From: an uncultured Psychroserpens sp.
GTDB taxonomy: Bacteria > Bacteroidota > Bacteroidia > Flavobacteriales > Flavobacteriaceae
Assembly: GCA_947488655.1 (NCBI GenBank)
Contig: CANKZZ010000004.1
Location: 248,001 to 312,000, forward strand
Length of the DNA stretch: 64,000 nucleotides
Direction of reading: 5' to 3'
Positions 1-8,573 of this stretch are shown piece after piece (positions within the stretch are counted from its first letter, which is position 1; every line of letters begins with the position of its first letter). Made by a program: the position numbers and the translations under genes. The notes below the pieces were generated by a model. It was not told the origin of the DNA and made no database searches. It saw only the letters and a list, made by a program, of their open reading frames with translations.

Positions 1-1067
1 AACTTACTACTCAAAGTTCTTCTCGTATAGAGCGTTTCAAGATAATTGAGACTAAAGACTTAAAGAACGCATCAAGCTTTTTTAATTATTTATTTATTAA
101 TTCTCAAAATTTAAATGACGAGCACTATCTCAAAAGTGTAATAAAGCATGAGCAAATTCATAGTAAAGATTTACATACTATAGATGTTATATTTATTGAA
201 TTGATACTTTGCTTTTTCTGGTTTAATCCATTTGTATGGTTGTATAAAAGGGTAATGATTCAAAATCATGAATTTATAGCAGATAGTCTCACAGTTAAAT
301 CAGGTTTTAATCTTGAAGACTACTCGCAAACCATTATAAATGCAGGATATAAGGAATACCGTGTTCCTCTAACCAGCGGATTTAATTTCATTCAAATCAA
401 AAATAGAATTATTATGCTACATCAATCAAAATCATCATTATTAAAACGAACTTTAAAAATTTCTACTGCCTTACTTATTTTTTCATGTATTTTTATTTTT
501 AGTTGTACTTACAGAGATTTAAATAAAGAGCCATTAGTCGTGGTCATAGATGCTGCTCATGGTGGTAATGACTCTGGCAATTTGAGCGCGAGTAGAGAAG
601 AAAAACAAATTGTACTGCAAATTTCTAATATTTTAGAAACTTTTAGTAATGATAAAGTTGAAATAATTCTCACTAGGAGTCATGACGAGTTTTTAAGTTT
701 AAGGTCTCGCGTAGCCTTAATAAATAATAGAAATCCAGATCTATTTTTAAGTTTACATACTAATGCGAGTTCAAACAAAGCAATTAAAGGTATAGAAGCT
801 TATTATGATATAGATAATGTGCATCATGATAAGAGTTTAATTTATGCTGAAATTTTAATTGAAAATCAATTAGATAATTTTACGAGTCGAGGCGTTAAGA
901 CCGCAAATTTTTATATTACAAAAAATACAACTGTACCTGGTGTACTATTAGAATTAGGTTTTCTAACAAACGAAAGTGATAGAGCAGTGCTTATTGATGA
1001 CAATCAACAAATTAAAATAGCGACTTCAATCTTTGAAAGTTTGTTAGATATAAGAGAAATTAAATAG
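1..1067 (+). CDS. M56 (BlaR1-type) peptidase fused to N-acetylmuramoyl-L-alanine amidase, 5' partial
   Basis: The ORF track starts at a TTG at 201, but the frame is open back to base 3, so the 5' end lies outside the window. The upstream codons read KHEQIH, the HExxH zinc motif of M56 peptidases. It is followed by a membrane segment (WFNPFVWLYK) and NHEFIAD, where the family carries its third zinc ligand. A second hydrophobic segment (ALLIFSCIFIFSC) leads into an Amidase_3 domain: VVVIDAAHGG (zinc His; the family usually has DAGHGG), REEKQ (Glu ligand), ILTRSHD, SLHTNAS (His ligand) and LLELGFLTN (catalytic Glu). All expected amidase ligands are present. Inference: a membrane sensor/protease whose extracytoplasmic part is a peptidoglycan amidase rather than a beta-lactam-binding domain. 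A BlaI-type repressor would be expected just upstream, off the window. Confidence 0.8.
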   Translation, partial: LTTQSSSRIERFKIIETKDLKNASSFFNYLFINSQNLNDEHYLKSVIKHEQIHSKDLHTIDVIFIELILCFFWFNPFVWLYKRVMIQNHEFIADSLTVKSGFNLEDYSQTIINAGYKEYRVPLTSGFNFIQIKNRIIMLHQSKSSLLKRTLKISTALLIFSCIFIFSCTYRDLNKEPLVVVIDAAHGGNDSGNLSASREEKQIVLQISNILETFSNDKVEIILTRSHDEFLSLRSRVALINNRNPDLFLSLHTNASSNKAIKGIEAYYDIDNVHHDKSLIYAEILIENQLDNFTSRGVKTANFYITKNTTVPGVLLELGFLTNESDRAVLIDDNQQIKIATSIFESLLDIREIK

Positions 1068-1113
1068 TAGTTTTTTTGCTTTACTCAGGTTAAATTCTAA
1101 ATCTTTAATATAG

Positions 1114-1143
1114 TATTGTATTGCGTTTTGCGCTTATACAATA
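1114..1143. other. Nested hairpin downstream of the M56-amidase gene
   Basis: Arms TATTGTAT and ATACAATA (8 bp, perfect) enclose GCG-TTTTG-CGC. No T-run follows on either strand, so this is not a classical terminator. It may be a processing site or a weak terminator. The rest of the 1068-1248 gap shows nothing I recognise. Confidence 0.3.
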
Positions 1144-1248
1144 GTGCTATCTTTAGAAAATAGATTATACTAAATTAGTAATATATAAACGAGCAAGAAT
1201 TGAAAATAAATGTTAATAGTTTGAATAGTTTCTTGTTTCCGAAGGTTA

Positions 1249-1286
1249 TAAAAATAAAAAAAGCTAAACCTTGAGTTGGTTTAGCT
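1249..1286 (-). terminator. Rho-independent terminator of mscS
   Basis: Perfect 9-bp inverted repeat AGCTAAACC / GGTTTAGCT with a 7-nt loop. It is followed on the minus strand by a T-rich run, just downstream of the mscS stop. Confidence 0.8.
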
Positions 1287-1308
1287 ATAATGGTATTAAT
1301 TATAAATT

Positions 1309-2244
1309 TTATTCTTCTTCACTGTTTTTTTTGAGTTTCATCATTTCTTTAGCTTCTTTGTGATCATGAGCATTTTGAATTTCGATATTAGTAGGAAATG
1401 GTAAGTCTATACCAGCATCATCCATTGCATTTTGAGTATTTAAAATCACGCTAGAAAAGACTTTAACGACATTAGCACGCTCGCTCTCTGTCCACCATCT
1501 AACTCTAACTGTTAACCAGCTATCTGCCTGGTCCCAAGGTAAAACATCAACTGGTTTATCTTTGCTAACTCCTGATGTGTTTTCTATTGTTTCCTTTAAA
1601 ATTTTAAACGCTTTATCTCTATCTTGATCGTAACCTAAACCAATATCGTATTGTGAACGTATGAGTTCATTAGCAGTAATTACTTTAACTGAGTTGGTAT
1701 ATATTTCGCTATTTGGCACAACAATTCTTTGTCCATCATATTGTCTTATAATAGTTGCTCGCGTTTGAATGCGCTCAACTGTTCCTTCAAAGTTGTTAAC
1801 TATGATTTGATCACCAATTTCAAATGGCTGACGCATTAATATTAGAATTCCTGCGAGCCAATTTTGTAGAATGTCTTTAAATGCAAAACCAATTGCAACA
1901 GAACTTACACCAAGACCAGCAATTAAATCGGCAGGACTTAAATTTGGAGAAATAATTGTTAAACTCAACATTAAACCAACAATGGTTAATGCCCATCTTA
2001 GAAAACCTCCTAAGATTTCACCAAAATTGGGTCTACCTCTCTTTTCTAATAGTTTCTTAATACTTTTACCTATCCATCTAGATATGTAAATCATGGCTAC
2101 AAAAACTAAAATACCAACTAATATATTTGGTAAGTTTTTTATAAAACCATCTAGCCATGTATCTAATTTTTCAACAATACTAGTTGTATTAATATCAATT
2201 TCTCCTTTTTGGTCTTTTGGTGTTTCTTGTATGTAATTAAGCAT
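1309..2244 (-). CDS. Small-conductance mechanosensitive channel, MscS family
   Basis: 311 residues, about the size of E. coli MscS (286). Three membrane segments are visible at about residues 40-56, 78-100 and 107-137. The third carries the pore-helix pattern of the family (GLGVSSVAIGFAFKDILQNW), followed by the beta-domain start (QPFEIGDQIIV) and the cytoplasmic alpha/beta cage domain. Known role of the family: inner-membrane tension-gated release of small solutes during hypo-osmotic shock. The acidic/lysine-rich C-terminal tail is short. It stands alone, with its own terminator. Confidence 0.9.
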   Translation of the reverse strand: MLNYIQETPKDQKGEIDINTTSIVEKLDTWLDGFIKNLPNILVGILVFVAMIYISRWIGKSIKKLLEKRGRPNFGEILGGFLRWALTIVGLMLSLTIISPNLSPADLIAGLGVSSVAIGFAFKDILQNWLAGILILMRQPFEIGDQIIVNNFEGTVERIQTRATIIRQYDGQRIVVPNSEIYTNSVKVITANELIRSQYDIGLGYDQDRDKAFKILKETIENTSGVSKDKPVDVLPWDQADSWLTVRVRWWTESERANVVKVFSSVILNTQNAMDDAGIDLPFPTNIEIQNAHDHKEAKEMMKLKKNSEEE

Positions 2245-2486
2245 AATATATTATAATAGTTAGAAAATAGTTTAGAATTTTTAATAATTGGTCAACAGTC
2301 AAATAACATATGAAGTCGTTATTTGATGAGTATAGTATAACTTCGTTATAATGTATAGTTGATTGTTTATTAAATTATCTAAGGGTCTTCTAAGATAATT
2401 ATAATAATTTATGATTTTTAAGAATTTACTTGATAGAGTTAAAATTATTAGCTTTTTAGTTTAAAAAACTTATTGGCATAAAAAAA
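2245..2486. other. Intergenic region between mscS and fadE with a perfect 8-bp inverted repeat
   Basis: About 240 very AT-rich bases between the mscS start and the fadE terminator. They contain AATTATCT (2373-2380) paired with AGATAATT (2393-2400), and a small TATAAC-TTC-GTTATA palindrome (2336-2350). No ORF and no TAnnTTTG box in the mscS direction was found. The mscS promoter must lie here but I cannot place it. Confidence 0.3.
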
Positions 2487-2527
2487 ACCAATTCAAATCC
2501 AATATATATTGGCAGAATTGGCTTTTT
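2480..2527 (-). terminator. Terminator of the fad operon
   Basis: Nested hairpin: outer arms CCAATTC / GAATTGG, inner arms CCAATAT / ATATTGG. It is followed on the minus strand by an uninterrupted T-run (seven A on the plus strand at 2481-2487). It lies 20 bp past the fadE stop. Confidence 0.8.
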
Positions 2528-2546
2528 AATAGTCAACTAAACTAAA

Positions 2547-4355
2547 CTAAAAGCAGTATTTATTCTCTGCTTTAACTTTTTCAGCTATCTCAATACGTAA
2601 GTCTACAATATCTGGATAGTTTGTATATTTTGTAAAACGCTTAAGACCCATTAACATCATTCGTTGCTCGTCACCTTCAGCAAAAGAAATAATACTTTCT
2701 TTTCCTTTTTCTTCTACGATATCAACTGCGTGATATAAATATAATTTAGCCATAGCAATTTGAGCAGATTGCTCTTTTTCGCTAGTGCGTTTAACATTTT
2801 TCTCTGTTCTTAAAATTGCAGATTCTGCCATGTAGATTTCAATTAAAATATCTGCAGCAGCAATTAATAATTGTTGATGTTCTTCTAGCTTAGGTCCAAA
2901 TTTTTGAACTGCTCCACCTGCAACCATTAAAAATGTTTTCTTAAGTTTTGCAATCATTTGTTTTTCTTCTGAAAATAATTCAGAATAATCTGGAGTATCA
3001 AAAGATGGTATTCCCATTAATTCTTCTTGTACTGCTTGTGCAGGACCTAATAAGTCAACATGACCTTTCATCGCCTTTTTAACAAGCATGCCAACAGCTA
3101 ACATTCTATTAATTTCGTTAGTACCTTCATAAATACGAGCAATTCGCGCATCTCTCCAAGCAGCTTCCATTGGTGTTTCTTCAGAGAATCCCATACCACC
3201 AAAAATCTGGATACCCTCATCAGCACAGTTTTGAACATCTTCTGAAACAGCTACTTTTAAGATAGAACATTCAATAGCATATTCTTCTACACCTTTAAGC
3301 TCTGCTTCTTGATGCGTGTTACCTGCAGCTTCTCTAATTGCAATTCTGTCTTCGATATTTTTTGCAGCTCTATATGTGGCAGACTCACCAGCATATGCAC
3401 TTGCAGCCATTTCGGCTAATTTGGTTTTTATAGCTCCAAAGTTTGCAATAGGAGTTTTAAACTGTTTACGTTCGTTAGCATAATTAACAGCAGTAGTTAA
3501 GATTCTACGTTGAGAATCTAAACATGCAGCAGCTAGTTTTATACGACCAACATTTAATGCGTTCATAGCAATTTTAAAACCTTCACCACGACCAGCTAAC
3601 ATATTTTCTACTGGTACAACTGTATCATTAAAAAATACCTGACGTGTAGAACTAGCTCTAATTCCTAATTTGTGCTCTTCTTCTCCTAAAGTAATTCCAT
3701 TAGGATTTTCTCCATCGTATTCTACGATAAAACCTGTAATATTTTTATCATCTTCAATACGAGCAAAAACAATCATCAAACTACAGAAACCTGCATTTGA
3801 AATCCACATTTTTTGTCCGTTAATTTTATAAGACTTACCATCTGCCGATAGTTCAGCAGTAGTTTTACCAGAGTTAGCATCAGAACCTGCTCCAGGCTCT
3901 GTTAAACAATAAGCTCCAAACCACTCGCCAGAAGCTAATTTTGGTACATATTTTTGCTTTTGTGCTTCTGTACCATATAGAGTAATTGGCATCGTACCAA
4001 TACCTGTATGCGCACCAAAAGCTGTACTAAAAGAACCAGTACCAGATGAAATATAGTCACATGTTAAACATGTAGAAACAAAGCCCATTCCCATTCCGCC
4101 ATAAGCTTCAGGAACAGAAACACTTAAAAATCCCATGTCTCCAGCTTTACGCATAACGTCTTCAGTTAATGCATAATCTTTAGCTTCAAAACGTGCTTTA
4201 TGAGGAATAATTTCACGATCATTAAATTCCATTACAGAATCTTTCATCATTGCTTGCTCTTCTGAAAAATCTTCAGGAGTAAACACATCATCACAATTTG
4301 TTTCTTTTACTAAGAATTGACCTCCACGAAGGATATCTTTTTCTAAATCTGCCAT
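2547..4355 (-). CDS. fadE: Acyl-CoA dehydrogenase
   Basis: 602 residues, the length of the long Bacillus FadE/YusJ type rather than the 380-residue short-chain type. The N-terminal and middle domains show YCLTEPGAGSDANS (FAD/substrate contact). The C-terminal helical domain shows IFGGMGFSEETPMEAAWRDAR and IYEGTNEINRM, where the family's catalytic Glu sits. About 180 further residues form the extra C-terminal domain of long-chain enzymes. It catalyses the first oxidative step of beta-oxidation, passing electrons to ETF. Last gene of marR-fadN-fadA-fadE, 27 bp after fadA; gene order and sizes match B. subtilis fadN-fadA-fadE. Confidence 0.93.
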   Translation of the reverse strand: MADLEKDILRGGQFLVKETNCDDVFTPEDFSEEQAMMKDSVMEFNDREIIPHKARFEAKDYALTEDVMRKAGDMGFLSVSVPEAYGGMGMGFVSTCLTCDYISSGTGSFSTAFGAHTGIGTMPITLYGTEAQKQKYVPKLASGEWFGAYCLTEPGAGSDANSGKTTAELSADGKSYKINGQKMWISNAGFCSLMIVFARIEDDKNITGFIVEYDGENPNGITLGEEEHKLGIRASSTRQVFFNDTVVPVENMLAGRGEGFKIAMNALNVGRIKLAAACLDSQRRILTTAVNYANERKQFKTPIANFGAIKTKLAEMAASAYAGESATYRAAKNIEDRIAIREAAGNTHQEAELKGVEEYAIECSILKVAVSEDVQNCADEGIQIFGGMGFSEETPMEAAWRDARIARIYEGTNEINRMLAVGMLVKKAMKGHVDLLGPAQAVQEELMGIPSFDTPDYSELFSEEKQMIAKLKKTFLMVAGGAVQKFGPKLEEHQQLLIAAADILIEIYMAESAILRTEKNVKRTSEKEQSAQIAMAKLYLYHAVDIVEEKGKESIISFAEGDEQRMMLMGLKRFTKYTNYPDIVDLRIEIAEKVKAENKYCF

Positions 4356-4382
4356 TTTATAGTATTGTATTAAGTTCTTTAA

Positions 4383-5576
4383 TTAGTTTAAAAATTCGAA
4401 TATTCCGCAAGCACCTTGACCTGTTCCAACACACATGGTAACTGCACCATATTTACCTGTCATGTCTTGCTTACGCATTTCGTCAAATAGTTGTACAGAT
4501 AATTTTGCTCCTGTACATCCTAATGGGTGACCCAATGCAATTGCACCACCATTTACGTTAATTATATCTGGATTAAGATTTAGTTCTCTAATTACAGCTA
4601 AAGATTGCGAAGCAAAAGCTTCATTTAACTCAATTAAAGCTAAATCGTCTTGTTTTAATCCTGCTTGTTTTAATGCTTTTGGAATTGCTTTTACTGGTCC
4701 AATACCCATAATACGAGGCTCAACACCTGCAGCAGCATAGTTTACCATTCTTGCAATTGGTTCTAAACCTAGCTCTTTAACCATGTCTTCACTCATAACC
4801 ATTACAAAAGCTGCACCATCACTCATTTGCGATGAGTTACCTGCTGTTACACTTCCTCCAGCAGCAAATACTGCTCGTAATTTTGCTAAAGCTTCTTTAC
4901 TTGTTCCTGCTCTAGGACCTTCATCTTTAGTTACCGTATAACATTTTGTTGCTTTCTTTCCGTTAGCATCAACATAAGTTTGTTCAACTTCAATTGGTAC
5001 TATTTGATCTTGAAAACGATTTTCTGCCTGCGCTCTTAATGCTTTCATATGAGAGTTGTACGCAAATTCATCTTGATCTTCTCGAGAAACATTAAATTGT
5101 TTTGCAACTGCCTCAGCAGTATTTCCCATTCCCCAATAATAATCTTCATGACCATTTTTTACAATGGCATCATAATTTAATTCTGGTTTAAAACCAGTCA
5201 TTGGCACACTACTCATGCTCTCTGCACCACCTGCTATAATACAATCTGCCATACCAGCTTGAATTTTTGCAGTAGCCATACCGATAGTCTCTACTCCAGA
5301 TGAGCAAAAACGGTTTACAGTTACACCAGGAACATCAATTACTTCTAATCCCATTAAAGAAATTAATCGTGCCATATTTAATCCTTGAGAACCTTCTGGC
5401 ATTGCGTTACCCACAATAACATCATCAATTCGCTTTGGGTCTAAACCTGGCAATTCATTCATCATATATTTGATGGTTTCTGCTGCCAATTCATCTGTTC
5501 TTTTAAAACGGAACACACCTTTTGGAGCTTTGCCAACTGCGGTTCTATATGCTTTTACTATATATGCTGTTTTCAT
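4383..5576 (-). CDS. fadA: Acetyl-CoA C-acyltransferase (thiolase)
   Basis: 397 residues, normal for thiolases. The nucleophilic Cys91 lies in VNRFCSSGVETIG, the catalytic His in GGAIALGHPLGCTGA and the second Cys in CVGTGQGACG near the C-terminus. It performs the last step of beta-oxidation, cleaving 3-ketoacyl-CoA to acetyl-CoA and a shortened acyl-CoA. It lies 5 bp after fadN, so the two are very likely translated from one mRNA. FadN and FadA products of this kind normally form the trifunctional complex. Confidence 0.95.
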   Translation of the reverse strand: MKTAYIVKAYRTAVGKAPKGVFRFKRTDELAAETIKYMMNELPGLDPKRIDDVIVGNAMPEGSQGLNMARLISLMGLEVIDVPGVTVNRFCSSGVETIGMATAKIQAGMADCIIAGGAESMSSVPMTGFKPELNYDAIVKNGHEDYYWGMGNTAEAVAKQFNVSREDQDEFAYNSHMKALRAQAENRFQDQIVPIEVEQTYVDANGKKATKCYTVTKDEGPRAGTSKEALAKLRAVFAAGGSVTAGNSSQMSDGAAFVMVMSEDMVKELGLEPIARMVNYAAAGVEPRIMGIGPVKAIPKALKQAGLKQDDLALIELNEAFASQSLAVIRELNLNPDIINVNGGAIALGHPLGCTGAKLSVQLFDEMRKQDMTGKYGAVTMCVGTGQGACGIFEFLN

Positions 5577-5581
5577 TTTTA

Positions 5582-7990
5582 TTAGTTTCTTAAAGGTTTA
5601 CCTTTGGTTAACATGTGCTGAATACGTTCTAAAGTTTTACGTTCTGTACATAAACTTAAAAAAGCTTCACGCTCTAAATCCAATAAATATTGTTCACTAA
5701 CTAAAGTTGGTTCAGATAAATCTCCACCAGCCATTACATAAGCTAATTTATTAGCAATTTTCATATCGTGTTCAGATATGTAGTTAGAGTCTTTCATAGA
5801 ATCTGTTCCAACCATAAACATACCTAACGCTTGTTTACCAAGTACTTTTACATCTGTACGTTTTACTGGTTGTGTATAACCCATATCTGCCATTAGTTTA
5901 GCGTGTTGTTTTGCAACTGCTATTTGACGATCTTTATTAACAACCACAACATCTTTTCCTTTTTGAAGAATACCTAAATCGAAAGCTTCATAAGCAGATG
6001 TTGCTACTTTTGCCATACCAATGGTTAAAAAATAGTCTTGTAATGTGTTTAATTGCACATCACCTTTTCTAAATGTGTCTGATGCTCTTAAAGCCATTTC
6101 TTTAGAACCACCACCACCAGGAATCACACCAACACCAAACTCTACAAGTCCAATATAAGTTTCTGCTGCTGCAACAACTTTATCTGCGTGCATTGATAGC
6201 TCACATCCACCTCCTAATGCCATACCATGAGGTGCAGCAACGGTTGGAATTGCAGAGTAACGCATACGCATCATAGTATCCTGGAAGTATTTGATAGCCA
6301 TATTAAGCTCATCATACTCTTGCTCGGCAGCCATCATAAAAATCATACCAATGTTTGCACCAACCGAGAAGTTAGCTGCTTGGTTACCAACCACTAATCC
6401 TGCAAAATCTTTTTCGGCTAAATCAATTGCTTTATTTAAACCTGCAAGCACATCACCTCCAATGGTGTTCATTTTAGATTGGAACTCTACATTAAGGATT
6501 CCATCTCCTAAATCTTCAACAACAACGCCAGAGTTTTTGAATACTTCAGACGTTTTTCTAATATTGTCTAAAATGATAAAACTGTCTTGTCCAGGTATTT
6601 TTTCTTGTGTTTTCTTCGGAATATCGTAAGCATAAGTTGCTCCATCTTTAATAGAGTAGAAGCTATCGCTACCAGATTGAAGCATATCTTGAACCCAATC
6701 AGCAGGAGTTAAACCTTCTGCCTTCATCATTTCTATTCCTTTTTCTACACCAATTGCGTCCCAAATTTGAAAAGGTCCATGTTCCCATCCAAATCCAGCT
6801 TTCATAGCATCATCAATCTTATAAAGGTCATCTGTGATTTCAGGTATACGGTTTGATACGTATGCAAATAATGCAGAAAAACTCTTTCTATAGAATTCAC
6901 CAGCTTTATCTTTACCTTTAACTAATACTTTAAAACGATCTGCTACTTTATCTATAGTTTTAGTGAGTTCTAAAGTGGCAAATTTTGCACGTTTAGCAGT
7001 GCGATATTCTAGAGTGTTTAAGTCTAGAGATAAAATTTCTTTTTTACCATCTGACGAAACATTCTTTTTATAAAATCCTTGACCTGTTTTACTTCCTAAC
7101 CAATTGTTCTCCATCATTGTGTTGATGAAATCTGGTAATTCAAAAAGTTCTAATCGTTCGTCATTTGGGCAGTTTTCTCTAATTCCGTTTGCAACATGAA
7201 CTAAAGTGTCTAAACCAACAACATCAACCGTACGGAAGGTTGCCGATTTTGGACGACCAATTACTGGTCCTGATAATTTATCAACTTCTTCAATAGTAAG
7301 ATCTAAATCTTTTACTGCGTGAAATAAACTTTGAATACTAAAAATCCCTATTCTATTTCCAATAAAAGCAGGTGTATCTTTAGCAATTACAGAAGTCTTT
7401 CCTAAAAATTGCTCACCATAACCATTTAAAAACTCTAATACAGAAGCATCAGTTTTTGGTCCTGGTATAATTTCAAATAATTTAAGGTAGCGAGCAGGAT
7501 TAAAGAAGTGCGTACCGCAGAAGTGCTTTTGAAAATCTTCACTTCGACCTTCACTCATAAATTTAATAGGAATACCAGAGGTGTTTGAAGTAATTAACGT
7601 TCCTGGTGTTCTATATTTTTCTAGTTTTTCAAAAACTTGTTGTTTTATATCTAGTCTTTCAACCACTACTTCCATGATCCAATCTACATCGGCAACTTTT
7701 GCAATATCATCTTCTAAGTTTCCTGTAGAAATGCGGTTTGCAAATGATGGATGATAGAGTGGTGCAGGTTTAGATTTTATAGATGCTGTTAAGGCATCAT
7801 TTACTAATCTATTTCTTACGACTTTATCTTCTAAAGTTAAGCCTTTAGCTTTTTCTTTAGCGTTAAGTTCTCTAGGTACGATGTCTAATAATAAAACATC
7901 TACACCAATGTTGGCAAAATGACAAGCGATACCGCTACCCATAATACCTGAGCCTATAATGGCTATTTTTTTAATTCTACGTTTGCTCAT
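5582..7990 (-). CDS. fadN: 3-hydroxyacyl-CoA dehydrogenase / enoyl-CoA hydratase, FadN type
   Basis: 802 residues. The dehydrogenase part comes first: Rossmann motif IAIIGSGIMGSGIACHFA at residue 8, and CGTHFFNPARYLKLFEIIPG. The hydratase (crotonase) part is at about 500-700, with oxyanion-hole segments GMALGGGCELSMHAD and GLVEFGVGVIPGGGG. This order is that of Bacillus FadN (YusL); E. coli FadB has the reverse. It carries out hydration and NAD-dependent oxidation in beta-oxidation. Its ATG follows the marR stop by a single base, indicating translational coupling with its probable regulator. Confidence 0.93.
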   Translation of the reverse strand: MSKRRIKKIAIIGSGIMGSGIACHFANIGVDVLLLDIVPRELNAKEKAKGLTLEDKVVRNRLVNDALTASIKSKPAPLYHPSFANRISTGNLEDDIAKVADVDWIMEVVVERLDIKQQVFEKLEKYRTPGTLITSNTSGIPIKFMSEGRSEDFQKHFCGTHFFNPARYLKLFEIIPGPKTDASVLEFLNGYGEQFLGKTSVIAKDTPAFIGNRIGIFSIQSLFHAVKDLDLTIEEVDKLSGPVIGRPKSATFRTVDVVGLDTLVHVANGIRENCPNDERLELFELPDFINTMMENNWLGSKTGQGFYKKNVSSDGKKEILSLDLNTLEYRTAKRAKFATLELTKTIDKVADRFKVLVKGKDKAGEFYRKSFSALFAYVSNRIPEITDDLYKIDDAMKAGFGWEHGPFQIWDAIGVEKGIEMMKAEGLTPADWVQDMLQSGSDSFYSIKDGATYAYDIPKKTQEKIPGQDSFIILDNIRKTSEVFKNSGVVVEDLGDGILNVEFQSKMNTIGGDVLAGLNKAIDLAEKDFAGLVVGNQAANFSVGANIGMIFMMAAEQEYDELNMAIKYFQDTMMRMRYSAIPTVAAPHGMALGGGCELSMHADKVVAAAETYIGLVEFGVGVIPGGGGSKEMALRASDTFRKGDVQLNTLQDYFLTIGMAKVATSAYEAFDLGILQKGKDVVVVNKDRQIAVAKQHAKLMADMGYTQPVKRTDVKVLGKQALGMFMVGTDSMKDSNYISEHDMKIANKLAYVMAGGDLSEPTLVSEQYLLDLEREAFLSLCTERKTLERIQHMLTKGKPLRN

Positions 7991-7991
7991 C

Positions 7992-8447
7992 TTATTTTAA
8001 GGTGTGTTCTTTTTGGTTGTAAATTTTCTTGTTTGAAATCATATTGTTTATAACTTCGGCTACTTTATAGAAGTTTAATAATTCATCTTCTGTGACATTA
8101 GCTTTAATACTATTATTAAAGGTTAGTACTTTTTCTTTAGAATACTCTCTCTTTTCTCTACCAAACTCAGTCAAAAAAATTAAGACACCACGTCCATCTT
8201 CTGGATTTGGCTTTCTAATAATCAAACCTTTCTCTTCCATTGTTTTAAGCGTCCTAGAAAGACTAGTAGCTTCCATGCCCATTTTAGGTCCTAAGGATGT
8301 AGAAGGCGTACCATTTTCTGGATCAATACTTAATAAAGCAAAGCCTGTTGCCATTGTTGACTCAAATTTAAGAGCCTCTTCATTATACATTTTGTTTACA
8401 GCTAACCAAGTGGTTCTAAGCACGTAATCAATGGTTTTATCTTTCAT
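7992..8447 (-). CDS. MarR-family transcriptional regulator of the fad operon
   Basis: The ORF track starts at a TTG (8468). I prefer the ATG at 8447 (MKDKTIDYVLRTTW), because a good TAnnTTTG box lies over the TTG, which places the TTG at or upstream of the transcription start. About 151 residues, typical for MarR. The winged-helix core (SLSRTLKTMEEKGLIIRKPNPEDGR) has the usual DNA-recognition helix followed by the wing. First gene of the beta-oxidation operon; most likely an autoregulated repressor that responds to acyl-CoA or fatty acid. The ligand is inferred from context only. Confidence 0.88.
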   Translation of the reverse strand: MKDKTIDYVLRTTWLAVNKMYNEEALKFESTMATGFALLSIDPENGTPSTSLGPKMGMEATSLSRTLKTMEEKGLIIRKPNPEDGRGVLIFLTEFGREKREYSKEKVLTFNNSIKANVTEDELLNFYKVAEVINNMISNKKIYNQKEHTLK

Positions 8448-8465
8448 GTTAATCCTGATAGAAGT

Positions 8466-8496
8466 CAAAGATAATAAAAAATACTATGCGTGCATA
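8466..8496 (-). promoter_or_regulatory. Candidate fad operon promoter with MarR operator
   Basis: On the minus strand TATCTTTG (8473-8466) matches the Bacteroidota -7 box TAnnTTTG. About 12 bp upstream of it is TATGC-GT-GCATA (8485-8496), an inverted repeat placed where a repressor would block the promoter. No good TTG -33 box is seen. Operator assignment is inference. Confidence 0.45.
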
Positions 8497-8531
8497 ATAA
8501 ATTAATATAATTTTATGCTTGAGTAGATGTC

Positions 8532-8558
8532 AAAAAAAAGAACCTTAAATAAGGTTCT
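8532..8558 (-). terminator. Terminator of the acyl-CoA ligase gene
   Basis: AGAACCTT / AAGGTTCT, an 8-bp stem with a 4-nt loop, followed on the minus strand by eight T. It separates the ligase transcript from the marR-fad operon. Confidence 0.85.
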
Positions 8559-8573
8559 CTTTTGTGTATGTTT

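Noticed and set aside
2338-2358. Resemblance to one half of a loxP site (ATAACTTCGT, then ATAATGTAT with one inserted T)
   Set aside because: Only the left arm and part of the spacer match, with an insertion; the right arm is absent. No recombinase or phage gene is nearby. Treated as a coincidence in AT-rich sequence.
5470-5700. ORF-track entries on the opposite strand of fadN/fadA, purL, the ABC exporter and others
   Set aside because: They lie fully inside well-supported genes, lack signal or family patterns and reflect the complementary strand of conserved coding sequence.
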